The notes: a model not told the origin generated them from the sequence alone. Positions 26,763-38,006 are shown, counted from the stretch's first letter. The stretch is 64,000 bases of DNA from Acidisarcina polymorpha (GCF_003330725.1 NZ_CP030840.1:2480001-2544000), one strand, 5' to 3'. Translations and numbers: made by a program.

Positions 26763-27899
26763 TTATTTCTGTTCCCGTCCGCTGAGAACCATGGCCTCGA
26801 CCTCCCGGTTGGGCCCGATGTAGACGGATCCTGAGAGCGGAGGGGCGCTGGCGTTGCGGAGCGGTAAGGTTGTCGAGGAGAAACGCAGATCGCGGAACTC
26901 GACGGTGTGCCAGTCGAGCGGAATCGGCAGCGGCAGGTTAGGGATTGTTTCGGCACCGGGGGCGGGCTGGCTGCCCAGGTCGGTGACCAGCGGCCAGCTT
27001 GACCAATCCAGGTAGGCCCGGCCGAGCCAGGAGCGTTTCGCGGTCAACGTGGCAAGGGTGACGGGCGGCTTGTAGAAGACCTGGCCAGAGTCGGTGTCGA
27101 CGCTGTCGGCGCGAGTGTCGATGGCGGCGGTCTGGTAGAAGTCGGCGGTTTCGGCGAGCCCCTGCCAGTGAAAGGGATTGAGGGGGTTGGGTTCGGCGGC
27201 AACTCGAAGGGTGGGTTCGACGAGGGTGTTGGCGCGGAGCAGGTTGAGGGCGCGCTGGTGCTCGGCGTTGCGGACGGTGTAGAGGACCGCAATGAAGGCA
27301 AGGGCAGCAATGGCCCAGCCGCGTCCGCGAAAAGGCTGGCGCTGGGCGCCGATCTCACGATCGGCGAGGCCAAAGATCGAGGGCATGAGCAGCGCGGCGA
27401 TGAGCGCGATCCACATCAGCGGCTCATAGATGAAGACGATGTCCCAGGAGTACCAGCGCGGGTTGAAGGGGAAGAACGGGCGGAGTCCGTAGTTGTTGGT
27501 GAAGTCGAGCAGCAGGTGGCTCAAGGCCGCTATCAGCGAGAAGAGCCAGAGGAGGAACCAGTTGGGCTCTGGTCCACTCGATCTGGAAGAGGGCTTGTTG
27601 GGGGCACCCTGACTGCTCCGAGTTGCGGCGGAGCCATGAGACTCTCGCGATTCGCGGAGATGGTGCCAGGCGTAGACGACTCCGGTGACGGCGAGGGCGA
27701 CGAAGGGTGCGCCGAGGAAGGTGTGGGTGATGCCGCGGTGATGTTCAAAAGCGGCGACGGGACCGGCGAATCCCCAGAGCACATCGAGGTCGGGGGCTTC
27801 CGCGGCGAGGGTCATGGCGAGGGTCGCGTAGGCGGTGCGGCGGTTGAAGCCGGCGCGGGCGAGGCAGGCTCCGGTAAGGAAGTGAGTTACGGGTTCCAT
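26763..27899 (-). CDS. Membrane-bound metal-dependent hydrolase (DUF457/YdjM type)
   Basis: 378 residues from the ATG at 27899, which has AGGA five bases upstream. The frame runs on to 28061 but that extension is low-complexity and lacks a ribosome site. The N-terminus MEPVTHFLTGACLARAGF with EAPDLDVLWG and EHHRGITHTFLG gives the Asp/His pattern of the YdjM-like family. Several membrane helices follow, including one just after SHLLLDFTNNYG. The last third (about residues 230-378) is a soluble extension without a recognised domain. Family members are called hydrolases from motif likeness only; no substrate is known. Confidence 0.85.
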   Translation of the reverse strand: MEPVTHFLTGACLARAGFNRRTAYATLAMTLAAEAPDLDVLWGFAGPVAAFEHHRGITHTFLGAPFVALAVTGVVYAWHHLRESRESHGSAATRSSQGAPNKPSSRSSGPEPNWFLLWLFSLIAALSHLLLDFTNNYGLRPFFPFNPRWYSWDIVFIYEPLMWIALIAALLMPSIFGLADREIGAQRQPFRGRGWAIAALAFIAVLYTVRNAEHQRALNLLRANTLVEPTLRVAAEPNPLNPFHWQGLAETADFYQTAAIDTRADSVDTDSGQVFYKPPVTLATLTAKRSWLGRAYLDWSSWPLVTDLGSQPAPGAETIPNLPLPIPLDWHTVEFRDLRFSSTTLPLRNASAPPLSGSVYIGPNREVEAMVLSGREQK

Positions 27900-28154
27900 G
27901 ACGATCCTGTTCGGAGAGTAAAGCAAAAGCGGGGTTCCCGCGAGGTTGCGTTCGGCCGCGGTGTAGGACTGAGGCCGGGACTCAGGCGGGGACTGAGTCT
28001 CGCGGTATTGTGTGGCTCGAGTGGACGCCTCTGAGTATAGCTCTTGGATTTGTGTCAACAATTTACGGGGGACGCGGCAGGATGCGGCTAACCTGATACC
28101 GGCTTCGGCGGGGTTGCCGCCGCTGGCGCAGTTGAGGGTGGTGCGGAGAGGCGA

Positions 28155-29696
28155 ATGTCGCGAAAGACGATCTCTTTATGGTTGGCGTGGTGTCTGGCCG
28201 GTACGGCCATGGTGGCGAGTGCGCAGTCACAGGGGGCGGGTGCCTCGCAGGGCGGCGGGAGAGGCAATCCGAGTATCGACGTCCAGGGTATCGACGTCCA
28301 GGCGCTGCGCGAGGAGATGCGGGCGATGGAGAGCCAGATGGAGCTTCTTCAAAACAACCTCAACCGCATGCGGGCGAAATTGGACGCGGTAGGAGCGGCG
28401 GCTTCGCTTCGTTCGGGCGGGGCAGTTCCTGGACCGGGAGTTTCTGGTGTGGCGGCCTCGGGAGCGGCGGCGGCGGCAGACTCGCAAACAGCGTTGGCAC
28501 AGCCTCCGCCACCGGCGCCGAAGGAGAAGCGGCAGATGCCGGCGCCTCGGGAGATGATCTCGCAGGAGCTGAGCGCTGCTCCGCGAATCGACAATGCTCC
28601 TTATGGAACGGAGTCTGGCGAGATCATGATTCCCGGTACGGAGATTGGGGTGCGGCTGGGCGGATTTGCGCGGGTGGATATGATCCGTGATCTAAAGCCG
28701 GCGGGCTTTGCGACCGGGTTTATTCCTTCGACGATCCCGATTGGCCCGACGCTGGCTGGAGACGATACGCGGCTGGACATCAACCAGTCGCGCATCAGCA
28801 TGGACATCCGGAGGCCGACCAGGTTTGGAACGCTGCGGGTCTTCTATGCCAATGACTTCTTTGGCGGGACGACCAGCGATCCGATCTATCATCTTCGCGA
28901 CTTGTATGGCCAGGTGGCGAATGTGCTGGCGGGTTATACGGATTCCACGTTTCTCGATGTGGATGCGACGCCTGAGACCTTGGACAATCAGGGGCCAAAC
29001 GGCAACACGACCGGTTCGGCGGCGCAGGTGCGCTACACGCACCCGTTCGGGCGCGGGCATAGCCTGGCGATCGGCGCGGAGGGAGCGGTGGTGGACGTGG
29101 ATGCGAGTCCAGACGACGCTCAGTTCACCTCGCAGATCCCGGACATCGCGCTGCGCTACCGTTATGAGGCGGAGAAGGGGCACTTCCAGTTTTCCAGCAT
29201 CTTTCGCGATATTCAGGGGAATGTGGGTGGGTTGATCCATCCCCATGTTTTTGGATGGGGAGTGACGGCGGCGGGGACGCGGACGATGTTTTCGCGAGAT
29301 ACGGCTTTGTTCCAGTTCACCTATGGGAGCGGGATCGGCCACTACTTGTCGGACCTGGTTGGCGAGGGTTCTGACGTGACGATCGACGGCGACGGCGAGC
29401 TGGTGACACTGCCGGCGCTGGGCGGGTTCGGGGGCTACCAGCACAGTTGGAATGCGCGGTCTCGTTCAACGCTGACTTATGGCTATACGAAGATCGACAA
29501 CACCTCGGCACAGGATGCGACGGCCTTTCACAGCAGCCACTATGCGGCGCTCAACTATATCTGGAATCTGGATAAGACGATCTCGTTCGGGGGAGAATTT
29601 CTCTATGGGCGGCATACCCAGTTCGACCGCACGGCGGCGGACGCGACTCGGCTGCAGTTGAGTATTCAGTACGATTTGTTTCCTTCGGAGCGGTGA
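28155..29696 (+). CDS. DcaP-like outer-membrane porin
   Basis: 513 residues. A signal peptide (LAWCLAGTAMVASAQ) is followed by a periplasmic coiled coil (LREEMRAMESQMELLQNNL at about 45-63), an Ala/Pro linker (about 75-125), then a beta-barrel. The barrel begins with the DcaP-type strands GTEIGVRLGGFARVDMIRD and DINQSRISMDIRRPT. DcaP proteins are trimeric porins for negatively charged molecules such as dicarboxylates. The GGAGAGG ribosome site lies 4 bases before the ATG. A short duplication near the N-terminus gives IDVQGIDVQ. It is not clearly cotranscribed with the ligase that follows 154 bp later. Confidence 0.87.
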   Translation: MSRKTISLWLAWCLAGTAMVASAQSQGAGASQGGGRGNPSIDVQGIDVQALREEMRAMESQMELLQNNLNRMRAKLDAVGAAASLRSGGAVPGPGVSGVAASGAAAAADSQTALAQPPPPAPKEKRQMPAPREMISQELSAAPRIDNAPYGTESGEIMIPGTEIGVRLGGFARVDMIRDLKPAGFATGFIPSTIPIGPTLAGDDTRLDINQSRISMDIRRPTRFGTLRVFYANDFFGGTTSDPIYHLRDLYGQVANVLAGYTDSTFLDVDATPETLDNQGPNGNTTGSAAQVRYTHPFGRGHSLAIGAEGAVVDVDASPDDAQFTSQIPDIALRYRYEAEKGHFQFSSIFRDIQGNVGGLIHPHVFGWGVTAAGTRTMFSRDTALFQFTYGSGIGHYLSDLVGEGSDVTIDGDGELVTLPALGGFGGYQHSWNARSRSTLTYGYTKIDNTSAQDATAFHSSHYAALNYIWNLDKTISFGGEFLYGRHTQFDRTAADATRLQLSIQYDLFPSER

Positions 29697-29823
29697 TGGG
29701 GTGCAGGCATACCAAAACACTGTGATCCGGTGATTTGAATTTGGCTCACGTTAGGGTGCCAGGCTAGCTTCGCGGGCTTCGGTTTGCGAAACCAGGTTAC
29801 CCGCTGTTGTGGCTCCGGATTGA

Positions 29824-32151
<2,328 letters not shown>

Positions 32152-32214
32152 CGCTCAAGGCCAGGGTAGAGTTGCATTTCCCAGACCTGAGAGAGAGCCA
32201 CAGATCCGAGAGTA

Positions 32215-32239
32215 CCCAGGTTAGCTTCGCGAACCTGGG
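32215..32239. terminator. Stem-loop between convergent ligA and VWA genes
   Basis: CCCAGGTT (32215-32222) pairs perfectly with AACCTGGG (32232-32239) around a 9-base loop. There is no U-tract. A similar run, with AGGCTAGCTTCGCGGGCT and ACCAGGTTACCC, lies at 29761-29802, so this may be a small dispersed palindrome. Confidence 0.45.
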
Positions 32240-32256
32240 ACACCCAGCTGAATATC

Positions 32257-33333
32257 TTAGCGCTTTGGCGCGAAGTAGCCTTTGCTGACCCGGACGGTGT
32301 AGCGGCGTTGGTTGCAGTAGAGGTAGATGGGGCGGAAGGAGCCGTCGGGTTTGAAGTCGGCGGGGCGATAGGCGAGGGCGTACTGGCTGCGGAGTTCGTC
32401 GCCGATGTCGTGGAAGCCGTTGCTGATGTCTTCGAGGCGCTTGGGAAAGAAGGTGATACCGCCGGTCGAGTCGGTGATCTTCTGGAGGACATCGTCGCCG
32501 CGTTCGCGGCTGGGGCTGGTGTTGGTACTGATGGCGTAGACGATGGTTTCGGCGCGCTGGCACATCTTGATGGCTTCGTCGAGATAGACGCGGCTCTGAT
32601 TATCATTGCCGTCGGAGACGAGGACGAGGGCCTTGCGGGTGGGTTCCTGGCCGCGGGCGCTGTCGGCGAGCTTGTCGCGGCAGGCGGTATAGACGGCGTC
32701 ATAGAGCGCGGTGCCGCCGCCGGGGCGGAGGGCGTTGATGCCGGTTTCGAGCAGATCGAGGTTGTTGGTCCAATCCTGCTTGAGATCGGGCGTGACGTCG
32801 AAGCCCATGATGAAAGCTTTGTCGCTGCGCGGCTTGATGGTCTGGAGGATGAACTCGGTCGCGGCCTGCTGTTCAAACTGGAAGCGCTGGCGAATCGAGG
32901 TGCTGGCGTCAATGAGCAGGCCGACGCGGAGAGGCAGGTTGGTCTGCTGTTGGAAGCTGAAGACCTGGGCGGGGGCTTTCTGATCGTCGAGCAGGGCGAA
33001 GTCGTTGAGTTGCAGGTCCTTGATGAAGTGACCCTTGGAGTCGGTCACGGTAAAGATCAGATAGACCTCATTGACGTTGATCGGAATGGTGTATTGCGGG
33101 CTGTTGGGATTTCCAGTGTCCTGGCCGGGGGGTGCGGGAGCCGTTTGCGGCGCGGGCGGGTTCGGCGGAGTGGCCGCTGGGGGTGGTGTCTGGGGATTCG
33201 ACGGCTGGGGATTCGCCGGAGTGGAGGACGATGGCGCGGCGGGACTGGCGGTCTGACTGGAGGCGGCGAGAGCCGTCGCGCCGAGCAAGGCTAACGTGAG
33301 GGCGCAGGCGAGCTTCCGATTGTGCTTCATCAT
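32257..33333 (-). CDS. Secreted VWA-domain protein
   Basis: 358 residues from the ATG at 33333 (MM at the start; the second ATG at 33330 is equally possible). Upstream extension of the frame runs through the tRNA gene and is not coding. A signal peptide (LACALTLALLGATALAASSQ) is followed by a long Pro/Ala/Ser linker (about 25-70), then a short beta region (VNEVYLIFTVTDSKGHFIKD) and a von Willebrand A domain. Its MIDAS motif is LLIDASTSIRQ (D-x-S-x-S), with the conserved TALYDAVY and LVLVSDGNDNQS segments. Proteins of this design are common in acidobacteria, secreted and without an assigned partner. Confidence 0.88.
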   Translation of the reverse strand: MMKHNRKLACALTLALLGATALAASSQTASPAAPSSSTPANPQPSNPQTPPPAATPPNPPAPQTAPAPPGQDTGNPNSPQYTIPINVNEVYLIFTVTDSKGHFIKDLQLNDFALLDDQKAPAQVFSFQQQTNLPLRVGLLIDASTSIRQRFQFEQQAATEFILQTIKPRSDKAFIMGFDVTPDLKQDWTNNLDLLETGINALRPGGGTALYDAVYTACRDKLADSARGQEPTRKALVLVSDGNDNQSRVYLDEAIKMCQRAETIVYAISTNTSPSRERGDDVLQKITDSTGGITFFPKRLEDISNGFHDIGDELRSQYALAYRPADFKPDGSFRPIYLYCNQRRYTVRVSKGYFAPKR

Positions 33334-33408
33334 GGGTGGAGTCAGTTTACAGCGGGAAGGGTGAGTCGTGCTGAGAGTGGTCATGCTTCGATGGCGGGGT
33401 TGATTCGA

Positions 33409-33485
33409 TGGTCGGGACGACTGGATTCGAACCAGCGACCTCACCCACCCCAAGGGTGCGCTCTACCAGGCTGAGCCACGTCCCG
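33409..33485 (-). tRNA. tRNA-Pro(GGG)
   Basis: Read on the minus strand the 77-nt gene folds fully. The acceptor stem CGGGACG pairs with CGTCCCG. The D stem is GCTC/GAGC. The anticodon stem CACCC/GGGTG holds the 7-base loop TTGGGGT, giving anticodon GGG for proline codon CCC. The T arm contains GGTTCGAATCC. The discriminator base is A, and the 3' CCA is encoded (33409-33411 on the plus strand read TGG). Confidence 0.96.
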
Positions 33486-33819
33486 ACGGCTTTACAGCTT
33501 GGTGCAAGCTTGGGCGGCGAGCCCAGACCTCCACCACGTTCGGACAGATTCAAGTGTACATGAGGGATGGGGAGAGTTGGGTTGATGGACGGTTCGATGA
33601 AGTTTTTCTAAGCAAGCCGCCGGGTCTTTGGCACGTCTCTTGCGACTCGATCAGAGAGCGGATTTCCTCAGAGAGTCATTTGAGCAGCCTCTAAAGAATC
33701 ATAGCCAGAACCGCAGCCGGATGTGCCGCCGGCTCCGAGCCCTGGCTGGAGTGAGATTCTGGCTGCCCAGCAAAGGAGCACGATCTCCGAAAATGGCGGC
33801 GAGATGTGATGCCGCGACC
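33486..33819. other. Intergenic region between yggX-like gene and tRNA-Pro
   Basis: 334 bp with no supported gene. The tRNA promoter should lie near its left end. The only marked structure is the nested inverted repeat at 33703-33764. Confidence 0.6.
33703..33764. repeat. Nested inverted repeat downstream of the YggX-like gene
   Basis: An outer stem AGCCAGAA (33703-33710)/TTCTGGCT (33757-33764) encloses an inner stem AGCCGG (33715-33720)/CCGGCT (33729-33734). It could form a branched hairpin in the transcript after the yggX-like gene. No U-tract is present. Confidence 0.5.
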
Positions 33820-34086
33820 TCAATGGCCGGAGGGTGGAACGTATTCTTTGGGCAGGGCGGCGCCGTCGCCGAAGAAGTAGCTTTGCATTTGTTCGACGAG
33901 AAATTCCTGCGACTCGCGTGTCCAGGGTTGGAGCCGGTACTCATTGAGCAGCATCTTCTGGTGCTCGACCCATTCACCCCAGGCTCGTTTGGAGACGTTG
34001 TTATAGATTTTGTGGCCAAAATCGCTGTCGAAAGGTGGCTCGTCGAGGCCTTCGAGTTCCTGTTTGTACTTCGCGCAGTAGACCAT
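33820..34086 (-). CDS. Fe(2+)-trafficking protein (YggX family)
   Basis: 88 residues, the usual size for YggX (~90). The start is ATG 34086, with AAGG upstream and YggX-like residues beginning at once (MVYCAKYKQELEGLDEPPF). The conserved cysteine near the N-terminus is present, as are GHKIYNNVSKRAWGEWVEHQ and MLLNEYRL, which match the helices of YggX. The protein is thought to protect iron-sulfur clusters and handle labile iron. It is a single gene between an SDR and tRNA-Pro. A longer reading from 34194 adds 36 residues that no homologue would have. Confidence 0.9.
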   Translation of the reverse strand: MVYCAKYKQELEGLDEPPFDSDFGHKIYNNVSKRAWGEWVEHQKMLLNEYRLQPWTRESQEFLVEQMQSYFFGDGAALPKEYVPPSGH

Positions 34087-34190
34087 GTGTGCCTTGCGGT
34101 GGGGAATTCTCCTGTCATTGGCTATTGTAACGGGAGATGGGGGCGAGTCGTGCTTAGGCGAGCCAAGGGGGAGGTCCGTGTTTTCGGGAA

Positions 34191-34253
34191 CCAAGCTTCT
34201 GAGACCGAGCCTTCTTGAGGCCTAGCTTCTAAGAGAACCGAGCTTCTAGAGGA
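34191..34253. repeat. Degenerate 15-17-bp direct repeats, four copies
   Basis: Units close to ACCGAGCTTCTAGAGA recur back to back at about 34191-34204, 34205-34220, 34221-34236 and 34237-34253, with small variations. They lie in the intergenic region upstream of the yggX-like gene. Their role is unknown. Confidence 0.6.
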
Positions 34254-34311
34254 TGCAGGCTTGCGCGCAAGTACAGATGGAGTCATGTGCGGGAAGTGAG
34301 TGCCATTGAGT

Positions 34312-34344
34312 TCGGCAGGCTCTCCTGAGGAAAAGACCTGCCGA
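34312..34344. terminator. Stem-loop downstream of the SDR gene
   Basis: TCGGCAGG (34312-34319) pairs perfectly with CCTGCCGA (34337-34344) around a 17-base loop. It lies about 40 bp after the stop of the SDR gene on the minus strand. There is no U-tract. Confidence 0.4.
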
Positions 34345-34382
34345 GTTTAGTTCAATCGATCACAGTGACCGATACTTCTGGC

Positions 34383-35132
34383 TTAGCGGACGCCGCCTGA
34401 AGCGAGCAGGGTCTCGCCGGTGAGCCATCCCGAGTCGGACGAGGCGAGGAAGACGGCGATCGGAGTGATGTCGCCGGGCAGGCCGGTGCGGCCGAGCGGG
34501 GTTTGCGCTACTAACTGGGCCTCAAATTCACCGCCGACGGTACCGGCAGTATGCGTTCCTTCGGTCTCAACCAGACCGGGATTCAAGCCGTTGACGCGGA
34601 TCTTTCGCGGCCCCAGCTCCTTCGAGAGCACATGAGTCACCGAGTCGACCGCGCCCTTGGTGGCGGTGTAGACGGTGGTCGAGGGCGGATTCAACGTGGT
34701 GATGGTCGAGCCGATGTTGATGACGCTTCCGCCTTCGGGGCTGAAGTGCTTGACGGCTTCCTGCGTGGTGAGGATCAGACCGAGGACGTTAAGGTTGAAG
34801 TGCGAGTGGAAGTCGGCCTCGGTGATCTCTTCGAGCGCGGCGAACTTGTAGATGCCCGCATTATTCACGAGGATATCGAGCTTACCGTAAGCCCGCTTGG
34901 TCTCGGCGAAGAGGCGCTGAATGTCGGCGGTCTTGGAGACGTCTCCCTGCACGGCGATCGCTTTGCCGCCCTTGGCGATAATCTCTGCAACGACCTTGTC
35001 CGCGCCTTCTTTACTTGACGCGTAATTGACGACAACGGCGGCGCCTTCCGCGGCGAGGCCCTTAGCAATATCGGCTCCGATGCCCTTCGAAGCTCCGGTG
35101 ACGACTGCGACTTTATTGGTTAGCTTGCTCAT
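34383..35132 (-). CDS. SDR-family oxidoreductase (FabG-like)
   Basis: 249 residues from ATG 35132, which has GGAG seven bases upstream; the frame is open to 35168. The nucleotide-binding motif is TGASKGIG (residues 13-20), the structural motif NNAG, and the catalytic residues lie in INIGSTITTLNPPSTTVY and the following TATK (Ser, Tyr and Lys). A classical SDR of about 250 residues such as this reduces 3-oxo or carbonyl groups with NADPH, or oxidises sugars. The substrate cannot be assigned. It stands alone on its strand, with long intergenic stretches on both sides. Confidence 0.88.
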   Translation of the reverse strand: MSKLTNKVAVVTGASKGIGADIAKGLAAEGAAVVVNYASSKEGADKVVAEIIAKGGKAIAVQGDVSKTADIQRLFAETKRAYGKLDILVNNAGIYKFAALEEITEADFHSHFNLNVLGLILTTQEAVKHFSPEGGSVINIGSTITTLNPPSTTVYTATKGAVDSVTHVLSKELGPRKIRVNGLNPGLVETEGTHTAGTVGGEFEAQLVAQTPLGRTGLPGDITPIAVFLASSDSGWLTGETLLASGGVR

Positions 35133-35681
35133 TGTCTTCTCCAGTTCAAACCTTTGGTTGTTAAACAATTTGATAACCGTCTAATTGATGAGCCTGAGAG
35201 GAGGAAAGGTTCAGGAATGTTAGCGGGCTCTGCATCTGGCGTGTTTCTCTGAGAGCTGGCGCGCGGGTTCCTGCCCGACAGTCCAGACCCCGACTGGGTC
35301 AGTGCCTGCTCCGGAAAGTGTAGCTGATCACCAGCGGGGACAAGGGGATTGAATATGGCGGCGTCAAGCGCTTCGCTGGGGCCGAAGCCGTGCTAAGGTT
35401 CTCTCGTTGGCTGCTACGTGTTTGAAGGGGGCAGAATGGGCTTCCCCGGTGTCAGCTCGCCACAAAATAGCCAAACTTGCCGAGACTCTTTCGATAGGCA
35501 TAGGGAGCGATACGCATGTCGTCAAGGCCAGATGCTTTGATGGCGGAGTGTCCATAGAGATTCAAGCGATTCCAGAGTATTTTCTTTTCAGTTTGCGAAT
35601 TCCGCAATAAAGGGAGAGCGTAAGCGACGCGCAAGATTTTCACACGGGAAGTTTGGTTTTGCGACCAAATAGGACGGCACC
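35133..35681. other. 549-bp intergenic region, no supported gene
   Basis: Short ORFs overlap here on both strands (35407-35610 plus; 35452-35643 and 35364-35555 minus). None has a ribosome site, a recognisable motif or a clear coding signature. One of them might be a remnant. A small palindrome, GACCCCGACTGGGTC, lies around 35286-35300. Confidence 0.5.
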
Positions 35682-36068
35682 ATGGCTGCGCACAGAGAGC
35701 TTGCTGAGGCTTATCTTCGGAGCCGGAACAGCGAAGCAGGAAACTTCGATGATTTCTGGGCCTTTGAGGAAGTTAGCGAAATCGTCCGGCGTGACCCCGA
35801 AGTGGGATGGGAGGTGATCACTATTCTGCTGGAGATGGCCACGACAGATGAGGTCCTTGCCCACGTCGCCGCAGGGACTCTAGAGGACTTGCTGACAAAA
35901 CATGGGCTAGTAGTGATTGACAGGATTGAATCCCTCGCTCGTCGCGATCAGCGCGTACAACTCGCTGTGAGCGGCGCATGGATCAATTCATCCGATGAGA
36001 TTTGGCCTCGATGGAATTCAATGATGGAAGAGTTTGGTTTCCGCAGCGGCAGACGCGCTGCTTTGTAA
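35682..36068 (+). CDS. DUF6869 domain protein
   Basis: 128 residues and all-helical in appearance, with no signal or membrane segment. The layout FWAFEEVSEIVRRDPEVGWE, VITILLEMA, then AHVAAGTLEDLLTKHGLVVI and RIESLARRDQRVQLAVSGAW matches the DUF6869 pattern of small cytoplasmic proteins of unknown function. The codon use is less GC-rich than that of its neighbours, and it is flanked by long non-coding stretches, so it may be a fairly recent arrival. The start is ATG 35682. Confidence 0.72.
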   Translation: MAAHRELAEAYLRSRNSEAGNFDDFWAFEEVSEIVRRDPEVGWEVITILLEMATTDEVLAHVAAGTLEDLLTKHGLVVIDRIESLARRDQRVQLAVSGAWINSSDEIWPRWNSMMEEFGFRSGRRAAL

Positions 36069-36175
36069 TGTGAATGGGTTAGTCAGCGTAGTTATACCCT
36101 ATCTAATGTAAGTCTCGGGAGTGGGCGGTAATCCAGGTCTTTTCGACAATACTGTTCCACCCTCATCAACTTGTG

Positions 36176-37879
36176 TTATGGATTTTCTAACTTCAGCTGA
36201 GGATGCTCTGGGATACATTGTTGCTGGCCGGTTTGAATGGCGTTGAGCTTTCTCCTTGCCCCCGGAGCGTCCGGGCTGTATTGCAAGACTGTGGTCCATA
36301 CACTTATCGCGCGGCTTTTCTCCCCCAGCAGGCATTCGATGGTAGCTAGATTTTGCCCCAGGGCGAGTACGTCTTGATTGCGCTCGAATGCCGGGCGCCA
36401 TAGAGATGCGGCCGCGGCAAGGTCGCCGGACTTGGCCAGCAGAGTACCGAGGTTGGTGGTTGAAGGGAGTGAATCGGGGTCTTGCTTCAAGACATGCCGG
36501 TAGAGGCTCGTGGCGCGGCTGCTGTCGCCGTCCGATTCGGCAAGAATGGCAAGCGCCTGCAGAACGGCGGGATCGTCGGGCGACGCCTGGGCGGCCGCGG
36601 TAAGCAGCGCCAGGGCGCGCTTCTTCTCTGCCGGATTTCCGTTTACGGTGAGATCGTAGTAGGCGAGGGCAACGTTACGGGGGCTTGTGCCGGCGGGCAG
36701 GATTGGCACGAGTTCTCTGGGACGATCGTCAAAAGAGCTGAGTAAGTTGTCTTGACCAGGCTGGCGGCGGATGCGGTGATCCGTCCAGGCGACATGGGCG
36801 ATGTTCTGGGCGCTGGTTTTGGGCATGTGGCAGCTGGTGCAGTCCCGCCGATCGGGGAAGTGGGTGCTCGCATATCTGGCCGCCGTATGACAGGTCAGAC
36901 ACTTTGCGCGGTAGTAATCAACGCGCTCGGCTGGAGCCGGTGAGCGATGGGGGTCATGGCAGTTCATACAAGACATGGCCGAGCCACTGGCCTGTTTGCA
37001 TTTGCTGGAGGTGAATTGCTCGATCTCGCTGACGCCGCGCTCGGTCGTATTCTCCCGCTCGTATGCGAAGTAGGAGATGTAATCGGCGATGTCCTGGCCT
37101 GGCTGGTAGTCGAGAGCCGAGCGGCCGCGGTGCTGGACGTTGGTCGCGCCCTCCAGATGACAAGCGATGCAGATGGAATCGCGCTTTTCTGCTTCGAGCT
37201 TGATGGGGTTGACGACGGCAGCTACTCCACTGGTCGCCACGTGTCGGGTGCTATCGCCGTGGCAGCTTTCGCAAGTGATGCCGGTGTGGAGGAAGGGCAA
37301 ACCTCGATAGCGATTTTCAGTACCGGGGTCGACGGGTTGAGCCGCGCTCATGTGGCAGCGCAGGCAGCCAGAGTCGACGGGGAGGGCGTCGGGAAGACGG
37401 GTGACTCTCTCGAGGCCAGGCTTCATGGCATAACTGTCGGTAGCCGGGTAGTAGGCGACCGGGGACTCCAGCAGATACTGATTCTTTGAGTAGAGATAGG
37501 TAATCCCCAGATGACCCGACCCGAGAAAGTATTCGAGTTGCTCGCGGCCATTGAGGCCATCGCTGCCGGGTTTTCGATAGCTTAGCCAGGCGGAGTGTCC
37601 GTCGCTTGAGACCTGGTACTCGACCGCGGAAGGTGAGTGCAGGAAGACACCGGGGATGAGGCGTTCGCCGGCCAAACCGCTGGCGTTGGCCATGGGCGTC
37701 GTAAGGTAGCTGCGAAAGATCGACTGATGACATCTGCCGCAGGCGGCGTCCGCCTCACGCACCGGCGTGGCGCTCTGGCTGGCTGCTTGCGCGCCCGGCA
37801 GGAGGGCCCGAAAGAGCAAGGGCAGGAGACAGATTGCGAGCCGGCATTGGTCCACGGAGACGCCCTGCATGAGCAACAA
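36176..37879 (-). CDS. Seven-haem cytochrome c with C-terminal TPRs
   Basis: 567 residues. The start is TTG 37879, because AAGGAG lies six bases upstream; an ATG closer to that site is out of frame. A signal peptide is followed by seven CxxCH haem-binding motifs: CGRCH, CLRCH, CESCH, CIACH, CMNCH, CLTCH and CTSCH (between about residues 47 and 355). The last 180 residues form TPR-like helical repeats (AALAESDGDSSRATSLYRHV and similar). Haems would be attached by the Ccm system and the protein should be periplasmic or extracellular. The mix of cytochrome c554-like haem packing with TPRs points to an electron-transfer protein that docks partners. No oxidase or reductase gene lies next to it. 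Confidence 0.9.
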   Translation of the reverse strand: MLLMQGVSVDQCRLAICLLPLLFRALLPGAQAASQSATPVREADAACGRCHQSIFRSYLTTPMANASGLAGERLIPGVFLHSPSAVEYQVSSDGHSAWLSYRKPGSDGLNGREQLEYFLGSGHLGITYLYSKNQYLLESPVAYYPATDSYAMKPGLERVTRLPDALPVDSGCLRCHMSAAQPVDPGTENRYRGLPFLHTGITCESCHGDSTRHVATSGVAAVVNPIKLEAEKRDSICIACHLEGATNVQHRGRSALDYQPGQDIADYISYFAYERENTTERGVSEIEQFTSSKCKQASGSAMSCMNCHDPHRSPAPAERVDYYRAKCLTCHTAARYASTHFPDRRDCTSCHMPKTSAQNIAHVAWTDHRIRRQPGQDNLLSSFDDRPRELVPILPAGTSPRNVALAYYDLTVNGNPAEKKRALALLTAAAQASPDDPAVLQALAILAESDGDSSRATSLYRHVLKQDPDSLPSTTNLGTLLAKSGDLAAAASLWRPAFERNQDVLALGQNLATIECLLGEKSRAISVWTTVLQYSPDAPGARRKLNAIQTGQQQCIPEHPQLKLENP

Positions 37880-38000
37880 TCATAGCTCCTTATAGAATCG
37901 TGGTGCGGCGCGCAGTCTAGTCGGAGGATGGGGTCCCGTTCTTTGGATGGCGTTTTATGGCGCGAGGTGGAATCGTTTCCATTTTGGCAGGCCGCTCATC

Positions 38001-38006
38001 TATAAT
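38001..38006 (+). promoter_or_regulatory. -10 element upstream of the alpha-mannosidase gene
   Basis: A perfect TATAAT, 67 bp before the proposed GTG start at 38074. The leader it would give carries the TAGGAG ribosome site. The -35 region is not clear. Confidence 0.35.

Noticed and set aside
33347-33553. Minus-strand ORF of 68 residues and the 5' extension of the VWA frame
   Set aside because: Both read through tRNA-Pro; the conserved tRNA sequence explains the open frame.
33628-34218. 196-residue plus-strand ORF
   Set aside because: Antisense to the YggX-like gene, whose protein is clearly recognisable; no matching features in this frame.
35407-35643. Small ORFs on both strands in the 35.1-35.7 kb gap
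   Set aside because: No motif, no ribosome site and mutually overlapping; left as unassigned intergenic DNA.
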